From: Gautieria morchelliformis
Lineage: Eukaryota > Basidiomycota > Agaricomycetes > Gomphales > Gomphaceae
Assembly (NCBI GenBank): GCA_015179125.1
Contig: WHVA01000061.1
Location: 1-64,000, forward strand
Reading direction: 5' to 3'
DNA length: 64,000 nt
The position numbers and the translations under genes are program-made. The notes under the pieces were generated by a model. The model was not told the origin of the DNA. It was given only the letters and a program-made list of their open reading frames with translations, and did no database searches. Numbering within the stretch: the stretch's first letter is position 1; the number at the start of each line of letters is the position of its first letter. Below, piece by piece: positions 45,241 through 56,065 of this stretch.

Positions 45241-46411
45241 AATTGAGATTGATTAGATGCTCTTGGTGTAGGAGGTCGAGGGTTGCACATGAGCATTTTT
45301 TCTCGTCCTGCTCAGAGCACTAGAAGCCAGTTAATTGCGTCTGTGATTTGGTGTAATAGCCTCTGTGCATTCGATGCTCCTAGTCCTATGGATCCACGAT
45401 TCCTGAGATTGGTGGGGCGGGATGAGCACATAGGTTCTAGCATTACCTGGGATGTGGGAATTTGAGTATTGAATACGTGTATTAGACATAGAATTGGCGA
45501 GGCTTCAACAATAGGCGAGATAACTCACGTAATTTTCTTGCGACATCCTACGCTGTCTAAGAATGGCGCTAGCACGTAGCAGCCAGCTTGTCATACCACC
45601 AGCATGTTAAGTATAATGCAGAAAGAGGGCCGACCTTATAAAGTACTCACACGTACAGGCTTGCGCAACCGGATCGCTTAAATTCAATTGGACTTGTCTG
45701 ATATATATGCATACCTCCGAAGACCACCCCGTCGACGCCGTTGATGTCCATACCGCGTTCTACGTCATGTATGCACGCTGAGAGCCGCTGACGGCACAAA
45801 GCGTTTATGTCCGCTCGAGCTCCTAAACCATTTGCTTAAAGATCGCTGTGATGCAACGTGAAAAGGCGGGAGAAGTGGAAATGCAGCTCGGGTGACTGAA
45901 GGGGCTGAGACCACCAGTGAGCGGCGAGTAAATCAAAGACGTGGACACCCGGACGCATATGGCCATGGGTATGCATGTCCGGCCCGGGTATTAGAGAGTT
46001 GCTGCGAATGCCAAGTTGATAAACGTAGTAGTGAAAGCTGCTCATGCAGGTACAGGCAGCGACCATGTGCGACCATTTCCTTTTCGGGCCCCGCGTCAAA
46101 AACAGCAATTAGCGCAAATCTGGGTGAGCGCTCGGCCTCGGCGGGATGGCCGCGAAATTCGCCTCAGTTGGGCGATGTCCCGGTACTCGCTGCGGAAACG
46201 GCATCCTGCTTAAGGGAGCAGGGACGCACGGTCGTGAAGGGCCGGCGGCCCGTATTTGGAATGAAATGCGGATCCGGCGGTACGAGTCACAATTACTGCA
46301 TCCTTGAAAAGCAACGCGAAGCAGAACACGTGATGTCGAACCGCCACTAGTGGAGATGGAGTGCATAACGTATTTATATGGCGGCGCCGCTCACCTTGCC
46401 TAGCGGTAGTC
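45241..46411. other. Intergenic region upstream of the carboxypeptidase
   Basis: I found no supported gene. A minus-strand stretch near 45,560-45,760 has short protein-like pieces with splice-site-like borders, but they do not join into a frame. Confidence 0.35.
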
Positions 46412-49383
46412 ATGATGGGCCCCCGCTGGTTCCTCGCCCTCGCCGCCTTGGCCGTCGCTCACGCTCAAAGTCAATCCCCTCCGAACACCTTCCCTCACAA
46501 CTATCCAGGCATTCCCAACACAAATGCCAACTTCACCGACAGCAAGGCATGGCAGGACTGTATGTTTCATGCCCCCACCTTCTCTCCACCAATTTAACAT
46601 TCCCCACCCTAGACTTCCTGGTCAAAGATCAACTTCCTAACATGACTTTCTCCCTGGAGCGAAGCTTTGCTGGCAATATTCCCGTCAATCGCCAGGGTCA
46701 TCCTAACAACACCTTGTTCTTTTGGGGTTTTGAAAAATCAAATGGCTCCTTGACTGGTGATCCGAATGCGAATACCACCGAGTCTGTTTCTTCCTCCCTA
46801 TGCTTCTTTTATGTCTCATCCCATGTTTTCCGGAATCAGGCCTTGGATGATTTGGCTTAATGGAGGTTAGTCATCTACCCTCACTATCAATCAAGTCCAT
46901 AACATTTTCGTTGCACCAGGTCCTGGATCATCCAGCATGCTTGGCATGTTATTCGAGGTAGCTTTTACCACACTTGCACAGCCCGTCCTAGACTCTTATC
47001 TTGCCTGCCAGAACGGTCCATTGCATGTCGCCGATGATCTGTCCCTCGTGAAGAACGACTTTGGTTGGAACAGCCTAGCAGACACGTAGGTCACCGACCC
47101 CTTCACCGCCTTCTCGTGCGCTCACACCATCTTCATAGATTTTGGATCGATCAGCCGGTCCGTACTACCTTCTCTCGTGCCAATCTAGCCTTACATCTCT
47201 GCCCAGGTCGGAACAGGCTTCTCGACCGCCGACAGCCAGGGCTATATTTTCTCCGAAGACCAGATGGGAGAGGATTTTCTCGGCTTCTTGTCCAACTTGG
47301 TCCAAGTCTTCCCCAGCCTTGCCAAACGACCCTTGTATCTCACAGGCGAGGTTAGCACCCATGTGAATCATTTGCTGCCCATACTAATTGCCTTCCACAG
47401 AGTTATGCCGGTATGTCCGTCCTCTTCGCCACCAGGCTCTGCTCAAGAGAAGGCAGGGACATATATCCCATATATCACCAAGACATATTTCAATACGCCG
47501 AATCCACCTGTACACCTTGTCAAAATTGCTATAGGAGGTGCATTCTTAGTCACCGTTTGGAGACGTCTATTGAACTCTTTCAGACGGTGCCATTGGCTCC
47601 GAACCGGTGTTCGAAGATTCCCCGGTGGTATGCTCTCGTCTCCGCCCGCGAAGATGGTGTTTATGACATTCCTTGACAGCTCAGCATCCTGGAGACATAC
47701 CCACAGCTCATAGACTATGACCCGGCGGTATACAACTACTTCAAAGAACAGTCGGTCCTTCCTTTCATTTTCTAAGATTATCACCCATTGGCTTTGTTTG
47801 CGTAGACGTCATCTCTGCGGTTACGACCTGAACCTCACCTATCCCCAGGCCGCGCCGTTCCCGCCCCTGCGCCCCAACCAGATCTCCAGCGGCTCGGGCC
47901 TGTTTCAGGGTGCCGCTCGTACCCCCAGGGCCCTTACTAAAGAGGCCTTCCGCTCTGCCTTCGCTCGGGCGCCAGAGTCACCTTCCAGCTTGAGCAAACG
48001 CGACCTCGCAGTACGAGCGCAAAAGAGAGAAGCCTGGAAGCGTGATCTTTCGCAACGTCCTAATGGCACGATCGATCCGTTCTATCAGTGCTTCCTGCTC
48101 TTTGAACTATTGGATTATGCCGTCAACTTCACCAAACCATGGTGTACGTGGCCTGACCTTCTTCACACCCTATAGGCTCTTTTAACAAAGCATCCGTGCC
48201 CAGCGATCAATGACTCGACTAGCACGGACCCTGGCTTCGACGTATACGACATACCTGACGCGTTGGACCCCGAGGCGCCGCAGAATGGGACCTTCTTCCT
48301 AAATGGTATGTCTAGCCGTGTAGCCTTGTCGCAAGCATTCAATCTGCGTCCCGTAGATCCCGCCACGCGTGCGGCGCTGCACGCGCCGACGAGCAAGAAT
48401 TGGTCGTCGAGTTTTAATTACCCCTTCGAGAATAACGAGACTAATTTCCTAACCCGTGAGTGTATGCACCAGTCTGCTGATAATATTATTGAATCCATTG
48501 TGTTGGGTATGTATAGCTGGTACTAACCAATTCGGTGACCCGAGTAAGTACGCCACTGCCTTCAAGTAGCATTTGATACTCATGGAGATAATCAGGTATC
48601 GAGTAAGAATTTGTCTCAATTGCCATCGGGAAACTGTTTCACGAGATACGTCATTAGACCCGGTGCTTTCTTAACGGACCTCGCCACGAACAGCAGCAAA
48701 ATGGATATCTCATGGGTTATTTATTCAGGGAATGACGACTTCCTTGTTGCACACCTAGGCACTGAAAGTGCGGCGCATTTTTTCTACGACTTTTGATTTT
48801 CCAGCGCTCACGTCTATGAGGTCTCTAGCCACCATTCAAAATACGAGCTTTGGCGGCATTCAAGGATTTACGCAACGGCCTTCGACAGCTTGGTTTGGTG
48901 ACGATGGGGCCTTCGCCGGTATCGTTCACCAGGAACGAAACCTAACCTTTGTTCTTTTTGATAATGCCGGCCATCTCGTCCCGCAGTGGCAACCTGCACG
49001 AGTAAGTACTCGCCTATGTTCCCTTTCTTTACAAACACCATCCTGACACTTATGTATCACAGGCTCTGACCTTCGTGCGAGAGTTCATTCTAGGCTCAAA
49101 CACCAATGGAAGCGTCGTGAACAACAGCACTGTGGGTGTCAGCCACCCACTTGCCGGTGGCATACTTCCTGGCGAGACCAACCCCATATTTACTGGTTCC
49201 GGAACAACCTTGGGGTCTACCCTCTGGCCGAGTGCAACTGTTGCCGCATGGGACAGCTTCATAGCGAATGCGACGGCCACCGCTCCCTCAGCTGCTCGAT
49301 CGAACGACGGCGTAGCGTCGCACGTTGCAATGGCTGGAATAGCTGTGGTAGTAGCCGGTGTTGTAGCAATGGCGTTGGCCTAG
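46412..49383 (+). CDS. Secreted serine carboxypeptidase (S10 family), possibly GPI-anchored
   Basis: The signal peptide is MMGPRWFLALAALAVAHAQS. Exons separated by roughly 50-60-bp introns then read RSFAGNIPVNRQGHPNNTLF, PWMIWLNGGPGSSSMLGMLF, FGWNSLADT, FWIDQPVGTGFSTADSQGYI, PLYLTGESYAGTYIPYITKT (catalytic Ser, its codon starting right after an intron), CGYDLNLTYPQ, FDVYDIPDALDPE, SGNDDFLVAHLGTE (catalytic Asp) and DNAGHLVPQWQP (catalytic His). All three triad residues and the oxyanion-hole region are present. The C-terminal HVAMAGIAVVVAGVVAMALA after a Ser/Ala-rich stretch looks like a GPI-attachment signal. The exon between 48,450 and 48,655 could not be placed exactly. S10 enzymes remove C-terminal residues at acid pH in vacuole or outside the cell. 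Confidence 0.9.
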
Positions 49384-49478
49384 TGGCGATATGAACGCCT
49401 TGATGAGGATATAGTAATTCTTGCTATTATTCTGGACATTCACGTCATTACGACACACATTGTCAACTCTGCACCTAA

Positions 49479-50518
49479 TTAACGAAACGTTGATAGCGGT
49501 TTCCGTTTTCGCACGAGCGCAAGGAACATGAAAGCCGTAGCAGCGGAAAGTGAGTACCTGGGGGATGGTAAATTGGTGGCCGCTGAAACAGGACGAAGTT
49601 ACCGACCAAGTAAGAGCATATGTGGCATGCATGTTGCGCAACTCAATGTGGCCTGGACGTCCGACCGGTATGCCTTTGGACATACGATCGGAAATTTCTC
49701 CCGTGTTTCCGTCTGAAGTGAACGTGTTAAGGTATTCAGGGAAGAAAGCGTATACTTACCGAATATCTCTTCCAAGAACGCACCCTGTACGTTTTTCTCG
49801 TCGCCCCCAAGCCATTCTTTCATACCCTCGACGTCGGGCCAATACCACTCACCCCTTTCAGGCTTGTTCTCAGGCGTAAAAGGGTTCTTCTTTTGCAGCT
49901 GGGTTCTCAGCATGCCGAGGACCTTCACGGCTCCTTTCGGCTGGTCATAGAGTCGCACTTGACGATCGGGGGACACGTATTCCTTTGCGACAAACCCCCG
50001 GTCGACAAGGATCGTCGACCCGTCCTGACGAATCAAGGGCGTGACAACCTGGTAGCCCAGCGTACCCTCGCGTGTCTTCGGACCCACAAGGATCGCACGC
50101 GCATGGTCCCATTCACCCGTGGCCACGAACTTGCGGAAGTCGAACTCAGGGAGAATGTCCAGGCTTCAATGCCGGCAGCGAGCACGGTTACGGTTCAGCA
50201 GCAGCGCAGCGGCGACCAAGCAACGAACGGTGCGCACTTGACAAACTCGGGGAGCGCGAGGGGCGCACGGTCCGCCTGGTCGTTGAGCTGCTCGATGAGG
50301 TCGAGCTTCCAGCGCCGACGGCGCACTTGCCAGGTGCCCAGGGCAAACGTGAAGATGGGGATCAGGCCGATGACCACCACGGCGGGTGAAAACCGGGACT
50401 CGACGCGGAGTCGGGAAAATGTGTGTGACTTGGAGAAATAGCGTGAGCCTAGGGGTTTCGGTCGTGAGAGGCGGGCAGGGCGAGCGGCGGCGCAGGCAGA
50501 ACGCAGGACAGGAAACAT
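49479..50518 (-). CDS. SHY1: Shy1/SURF1 cytochrome c oxidase assembly protein
   Basis: Four exons fit in frame: 50518-50243, 50144-49760, 49712-49607 and 49557-49479, giving 281 aa. It has an Arg-rich, acid-free mitochondrial presequence (MFPVLRSACAAARPARLSRP), TM1 VVVIGLIPIFTFALGTWQV and the family signature GTWQVRRRRWKLDLIEQL. Then come FDFRKFVATGEWDHARAILV, ILVDRGFVAKEY, GEWYWPDVEGM, GIPVGRPGHIELRNMHATYA and TM2 in WYSLSAATAFMFLALV. SURF1 proteins act in the inner mitochondrial membrane in haem a insertion into Cox1. The first intron (98 bp) is the least certain boundary. The gene is convergent with the carboxypeptidase (95 bp apart). A 914-bp transposon ends 92 bp upstream of its start codon. 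Confidence 0.9.
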
Positions 50519-50610
50519 TAGGGGGATTTGACGTTGGTTATGTAGAATTTTGGTATTTGGGCCAAGTTGCTGGAGCACCCGAAGGTCTGGCTTAATCCGC
50601 AGCGCACATA

Positions 50611-51524
50611 AGATAGAAGTCATCTTAAACTGGCACCTTTATGTAAGCGGGCGCTTAGGTCACGTGATGCGCCAAATCCTCGCCTTGGGGATTTTTTTTT
50701 TTTTTTTTTCCCCTTTCAGAAGGCACCTTGGTGCAATCACATGTTCTATAATATAATTAGTGACATTGAATTATATTACATGAATTCCTTGTCCAACTCA
50801 GACATAATGTTTGGAGGTAAAGTATGATGGGCATGGTATTTACGGTTTTCCCAGACAGCTTGTGCCCCATTCAACCCTTTTTTGTAGGCATCTATAAATC
50901 AGGCCAACCTATTAGCATCCCTGTTGAGGAGTTAGAATCTGCTGATAGGAAACAATTCTCACACACCTCTGAATCTGTACAAAGGGGACATCATCTAGAC
51001 AGCCGCAATCCCTGAGGCCTGAATGTGTGAATGGGGTCAAGCACAACCTGCCGGGCGGTCAAAGTGACGACTAAGCAAGCGGCCTGCAGTGGAACTCACC
51101 TAGTGTAAGGTTGTACCTACCTAAACCCTGATTTAAGCAGTAGAAATGTGTAGCAAGGCCCCAGAGTGGTTTGAAGCTTTTTCCGTGCGTCGTCCAAAGG
51201 TTCGAAAGGCTGACAAATAGGTCACGTGACCTATCACGTGACCGCCAAATTCCATCGGTCCAAAAACCGAAATTGCAGGAAATCATTCTAGGACATCAGA
51301 AAAATAATTTGGTATTTTTTCTATGTCACATTTTGGATGCTATATATCTCCTCAATAAATATAGATATATCCTAAGTCTCTCCTAAGGATTGTAGGTAGA
51401 CATGTCCCAAAGAGACTCTAGGAAGCCATTTGGCAAAAAGTGTTTGCCTTCGAGTGTTATTGAGCTCGCCGTTGGACTGTGCTCAGCTTATGTAAGGGGT
51501 GCCAGTTTAAGATGACTTCTATCT
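50611..51524. mobile_element. 914-bp non-autonomous TIR transposon (MITE-like)
   Basis: The ends AGATAGAAGTCATCTTAAAC (50611-) and its reverse complement (-51524) extend as inverted repeats for about 27-39 bp with few mismatches. Both sides carry a TA dinucleotide (50609-50610 and 51525-51526), the target duplication of Tc1/mariner-type elements. The inside lacks a transposase, but holds a 17-base T run and a palindromic AGGTCACGTGACCT near 51,221. It sits in the SHY1 promoter region. Confidence 0.75.
51221..51242. promoter_or_regulatory. Double CACGTG palindrome
   Basis: GGTCACGTGACC is followed by a second CACGTGACC within 20 bp. CACGTG is the E-box bound by fungal bHLH factors such as Cbf1/Pho4. 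Its location inside the MITE, about 700 bp upstream of SHY1, makes regulation possible but unproven. Confidence 0.35.
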
Positions 51525-51543
51525 TAGGTGGGATTTTGAAGCC

Positions 51544-51597
51544 CGAACACCCAGCTGACGCAGCAGCTGACCAGGCCAGACCATCGGCTGCCCCAGT
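51544..51597 (+). repeat. Left terminal inverted repeat of the MULE candidate
   Basis: It begins CGAACACCCAGCTGACGCAG and ends CTGCCCCAGT; partner at 59631-59684. It lies 20 bp from the right end of the MITE. Confidence 0.7.
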
Positions 51598-51826
51598 AAG
51601 ACACCATCTCGTCCCACATTGGGACGCCGCTTGCGTGTCCCCTTTGTGTTAACTATTTAGCAAGGCTCGACTCTATGGCCCGTAGAGTCGAGCTCAATAC
51701 TCTTATTCTAAATCTTGCTCACATACATCTAGTGTTCTCCGATGATGGGTTGAAGTAAGTGTCAAACAATATTTTTTTTCTTATTTCGGAGGGCTCACAA
51801 AGATAAATAGAGCGCACCTGGGACGA

Positions 51827-53567
51827 GTGGGTACAGCTAGCTCGTTCCCCATGTATCCTGGTACACCCAAATATGCTCCTGCTGCTGCTGCTGGTGCTCG
51901 TGCTTCCCTCAATGTCTTGGACTCATCGCCCGGTTCATTCTCCCCTCGCTCGTCGCACTCCTCTACACCCTCTCTTCCTGACCTGGACGAGGTCACCACC
52001 CTTCGGTTAGAGACTTTTGGACCTTATCGCGAACGTATACGCATGGCCAAGATGATGCTAACGTGGACGCGAAACGGCGAAAAGGTTTATAATTGGTACG
52101 TTGCCCACCAGATTGAATTTTAACTACGATTAATAAGGATATGGCTACAGGCCTTGCCATGCTGATAATCAGATATACACCCCTCACGAATTGCCACAGG
52201 CCTTCGAAACGCTTTGTCTCGAACTGCCGGAGTGCCCGTGCGCCACACAGGAGACAGACCCGGATACCCGCCACTACTACCACATCTGGGTGGTCCAAAC
52301 CGGCCAATATCGCAGTAAGGTTGCTGCCGCCTGTGCACAGAAGTGGCAAGGCTGCGGTACATGGAGTGAGTCATTCAATCTACATCTTTTTTCTACACTA
52401 ACTTTTGTCAGTCTGCCTGACAGACTTCATTAGCGATAACCCTGGTTTACCAGTGGAAGTGTACGCTGCAAGACCAGACACCGAGACCGGTCCAGGTATT
52501 TTCTCGATTATTTTAGCTTAATACGACAGGTGATACTTAACAGTCATGCTAGGTCTCCTGGACTTCGATAGATATGGCCTCCTTCGTTCCTCCCAAATCC
52601 TGAGCAGTAAGCATTCTTCTTGTCTCCCTTTGTTGGTTCTCATGCCTCGTAGCATCTTGTACTAGCTCGCCCTCGCCGATAAAACCACCACCTCCATACC
52701 ATCAATATCACCGGCAAAGACGAGGAGGCTTCAGTGGGGGTAAGTAATTACATCATTGTATCGTGTTTCTATGCTACTCAGTGCGGTGGTTTATAGTTGT
52801 CAAACAAAGCAAGAGGGACTCGGGGATAAAAATGAAGGCCAAATTCCCACTGCGAGTGCTGATGACCCGTTTATTGTCAGTCCACATTTGGGAACACCAT
52901 CCACGGCTAGCTCGGCGCTCTCCATTCCAGACCTTCCCTTACCATTGCACTCGTCCTTACCATTGCACTCCACGACCCCCTCAACCTCAATGTTTACTAT
53001 CCCAGATCTTCCACTCCCGTCACACTCCAGCAAATATCCAGCCTCAAAAGGACCTACAGTTCCGGCATCGTCGTTGGATATGCCGCCGTCGAACCAGCTT
53101 GCAGCATTTCACACTACGACTAACTCGATTCTGGCTACCAGTCGCCACCCATGTACAACGGTGATACAGGAGCTATAGAGACTACCCCACGTTCCAAAAG
53201 AAACCTAAGCTATCTAACTGACAGTGTCACTATAATGCCAGGTATGTATATTTTCAATTAAGCTTTCTTCGACTGACACTTATCTACATTTGTCCAAGGA
53301 GACCGAAGGCACGGTGACACAGCGTGCCTCTGGGAGCCGCCTGATGCACATACAGCGTTCACATACAATCGACATGTGCCGCCACTGCGGGGCTCTCAGT
53401 TGGAGGAGGCGTTTCAAAACCTTCGCTCTAACAAAGGTATCAGTTCAGAAACATTTTGGAGAGCGTTTGACATGTGTAACTGTTATCAATTCTTTACTAA
53501 GGAAGCCCTGCACTATGTACATGGGCCGAAATGCCCAATGTGGGCATATCCTGACATGCGTTCGTGA
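51827..53567 (+). CDS. Uncharacterised Cys-rich multi-exon protein inside the MULE candidate
   Basis: Exon 1 is MGTASSFPMYPGTPKYAPAA with a Ser-rich segment, then LDEVTTLRLETFGPYRERIR and LTWTRNGEKVYNW. After a 55-bp intron comes PCHADNQIYTPHELPQAFET, LELPECPCATQETD, YYHIWVVQTGQYRSKVAAAC and KWQGCGTW. Further exons give CLTDFISDNPGLPVEVYAAR, VMLGLLDFDRYGLLRSSQIL and a Ser/Pro/Leu-rich region. The last exon reads DRRHGDTACLWEPPDAHTAF, EEAFQNLRSNKGISSETFW and CNCYQFFTKEALHYVHGPKC. The joins tried are in frame and stop-free except in the middle. I do not recognise the family; repeated Cys and Trp suggest a folded, perhaps metal-binding, domain. It may be an accessory protein of the transposon. 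Confidence 0.55.
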
Positions 53568-54108
53568 TTGTGTGCCATAGACTCTCCCCGTAGCTATTTC
53601 TCAACTTTCTTGATGTATATCGAGAGTAGCTACTAAATAACAGAACGACTTTTCTTGGAATTATACGCCTAACTTATTGTGGCAATACTACATCAACACA
53701 GACTGGTCCCTCGTGCTGCGAAGGTCCTTGCAGGGATCGCGGAGTCTACAGAGTCAGTCTCAAACACCTTTCCTTGGTTTCAGCACTTCAGATTTAGGGC
53801 AGGTTCAACCTCTTGCTGGACAAACACATTGAGTATCTCACCCTTGCAGTGAACAACGCAAAATCTCACTAACCTTGGTCGCAAGGACATGTAAAGGGAA
53901 ATGTTTTACGGGAGGATAAATCAAAATCAAGTATCACGGGTGCGCAGCTTCAGCTGCCATTACTGCTCTCAGCCTAGCTAACTACTGCCGAAGGTATTGG
54001 AGCCAGGATATCACGGCACTCAATACCCACTAAGGCGACGAGACTAGTGTACGCAGTTCCTGCTTGGCCCCTGCGTATAGTGTCGGCTCACGACGTTAAT
54101 GACAGCTC
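53568..54108. other. Non-coding interval inside the MULE candidate
   Basis: I see no recognisable coding sequence; the composition is unremarkable. Confidence 0.35.
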
Positions 54109-54440
54109 AATGCTCTCTCAAAGGCTCTGCACGACAGAGGGATGTATCTCCTGCACGTCGTCATCAACCACATGGCCGAACGGACTTTAACAACCAGGTG
54201 CGCTTCATATCCGTGTATTTCTCTTGGCCATATGGCTCTAATTGACGAAATCACAAACAGATGTTGAGCAGTGCTCCCTCGGCGATGCCAACGTGGCCCT
54301 TGTGGACCTCAACACCGAAAATGAAGATGTGATTACTGGGATGTACTCCATGATCAATCAAACCGTGCAAAAATATAGTGTAGATGTGGTCAGGTTCGAC
54401 ACAGTGAAGCACGGTGAGAATCTGAACCTTCTTAATTATT
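54109..54440 (+). pseudogene. Alpha-amylase (GH13) fragment
   Basis: The pieces read ALHDRGMYLLHVVINHMAER, matching GH13 region I (the 'D-VVNH' motif, here with the catalytic-region Asp replaced by His). Further on, VALVDLNTENEDVITGMYSM and KYSVDVVRFDTVKHG match region II ('G-R-DTVKH', containing the nucleophile Asp). An intron-like gap and frame breaks separate them. The (beta/alpha)8 barrel is otherwise missing, so it cannot be active. Confidence 0.7.
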
Positions 54441-54469
54441 CTTCGTCTTATTAAGTATGATAGGTTTGG

Positions 54470-55060
54470 AAGGACTTTTGGTGTCTGATGATGAAGGGAA
54501 CGATGCTGCTACCTTGACGCCCTCATCGATCCACTCCCCCACTCTTGCGACGCCAGAGCGTAGGTTGAAGCAATGGCTGATCCCCGCGCCCACCTTCTTG
54601 ACCAGCGCGAGTTCCGTGTCAGATAAATGGCACCCGTGCGCGAGGATCGTCGTCGGCCCCAGCAAGCCGAAATCGTCGTACACGGCTGCGTAGGATGCGT
54701 GGGCGGGGAATAGCGATGCAGTCAGGAGTATTTCCGCAGTGTTCTCCAAGATGTGTGTCTGGATAGGAAGACGTGCGAGGTGAGGGGTTGCTGGGTGCGG
54801 CGAGGCAGATGGCGTGGCACCGGGTGCCTCTGCGGCGAGTTTTCCCAGGCCGGATAGCAGGTCGTCCGTGCACGAGAGTGCAAATCGTGGCATTAGGATA
54901 GGGTGAGGAGTCGCTGGGTGCGGCGAGGCGGATGGCGTGGCACCGGGTGCCTCTGCAGCGAGTTTTCCCAGGCCGGATAGCAGGTCGTCCATGCACGAGA
55001 GTGCAAATCGTGGCGTTAGGATAGGGTGGAGAAGAACCGAGTTGAGTGAATTAACGTATG
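54470..55060 (-). pseudogene. Guanine deaminase fragment with an in-frame 123-bp duplication
   Basis: The minus-strand frame contains LTPRFALSCMDDLLSGLGKL, PIQTHILENTAEILLTASLF, PAHASYAAVYDDFGLLGPTT, ILAHGCHLSDTELALVKKVG and GISHC...FNLRSGVARVGEWIDEG. These are the middle metal-binding part of guanine deaminase (amidohydrolase superfamily; His residues of the THxxE and AHG motifs). The PRFALS...ATPHPIL block occurs twice in tandem with a 123-bp (41-codon) period. N- and C-termini are missing. It sits between two alpha-amylase pieces on the opposite strand. Confidence 0.75.
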
Positions 55061-55204
55061 ATATCATAGAACGTGAGTTCGCAAGCGAGTCGGTGTGGGT
55101 GCGGTCTAAATACGATGCAGGGGCGTTGCGATCCGGGTTTTGAATGGAGTGCTGGCGTGTGGACTGTTGGTGAAGTCCAGGGTAAGCTACTACCCATGAC
55201 CTGG

Positions 55205-55440
55205 AGAACACCGCATTGATTTTGACTGCAACACAGATTTCTTGGACAGCGACCTTGACTATCCGGCCTACTTTGCCCTCACATAAATACTCAACTCCAA
55301 CGCCACCTCGCTCACCATCTCCAAACCACCACTCCTCAGACACCTCGCCAACAGCGGCAACATCTCCGTCTCATCATGGGGCGTGCTGAACGCCAGGTAC
55401 AGTGCCAATGAGAATCTCATGGAGGTCCTGACCTGTATTA
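55205..55440 (+). pseudogene. Second alpha-amylase-like piece
   Basis: The frame DFLDSDLDYPAYFALT resembles the segment 'LDYP-YY-LT-AF' that follows the catalytic Glu in fungal alpha-amylases; it then runs into a stop. The remaining frame (LANSGNISVSSWGVLNARYS) is not assigned. If correct, the deaminase fragment interrupts an amylase relic. Confidence 0.35.
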
Positions 55441-55524
55441 AGATGCAGGCCGACGGGAAGGGGGGGTTAACGTGAATACAGGCCAGCGGGCAGCCTATGG
55501 TACGCAGTCCGTTTCCTTTTCCTG

Positions 55525-55553
55525 TTTTTTTTTTTTTTTTTTTTTTTTTTTTT
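55525..55553. repeat. 29-base poly-T run
   Basis: An uninterrupted T run, poly-A on the minus strand. It could be the tail of a reverse-transcribed sequence, but no flanking duplication was seen. Confidence 0.8.
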
Positions 55554-56065
55554 CCTTTTCCCTTTTTGGGGACAATGATATGATGCTCATTGTGATCTCA
55601 CGCAGATCATTCCATTATGCTCTGGGTCCTTATTTTTGGGTGCAAATTCACTGAATCATACTTCTTCCTCACCCTGTCATTCTGTGATCCCATCAGTGTC
55701 ATGGTCGGCATGAAAATACAGGGCTGCAATGACTAGTACTTTGGCAATGTGCTGTGTAGAAACCAGGCCGCATTTACATTGACAATCATGTATCTCATGG
55801 ACTTGGTCCTGTTCTTCTTAGATACATTCCTGTGGTATATCATTTGGAACATGGTGTTCAACATTGTTAAAACTTGAAGATTTTCTCAAGAAATCAAGAT
55901 TGTATTACATTAAGAGAAGGTATCAATCCTGTTGCCTTATCACCATACACCCAGGCAGCATTGTCTCTCACCTAGTCTCCACTACCATCTTCAGTTGACG
56001 TCCCTTTCCTCTGAGCCCAGTTGAATGGCCTCAAATTGACTGTTCCCCATGTTTTCCATGTGTGT
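55554..56065. other. Non-coding interval between the amylase piece and the transposase
   Basis: It is AT-rich, with no gene recognised. It is presumed to hold the 3' UTR of the minus-strand transposase gene. Confidence 0.35.

Noticed and set aside
45560..45790. Minus-strand pieces such as MDINGVDGVVFGG near splice-like sites
   Set aside because: The pieces do not join into a continuous frame and match no family I recognise.
48176..48262. Apparent frameshift in the carboxypeptidase
   Set aside because: Using the acceptor at 48,203 (GTGCCCAG) instead of 48,175 gives a 60-bp intron and an uninterrupted frame, so no mutation is needed.
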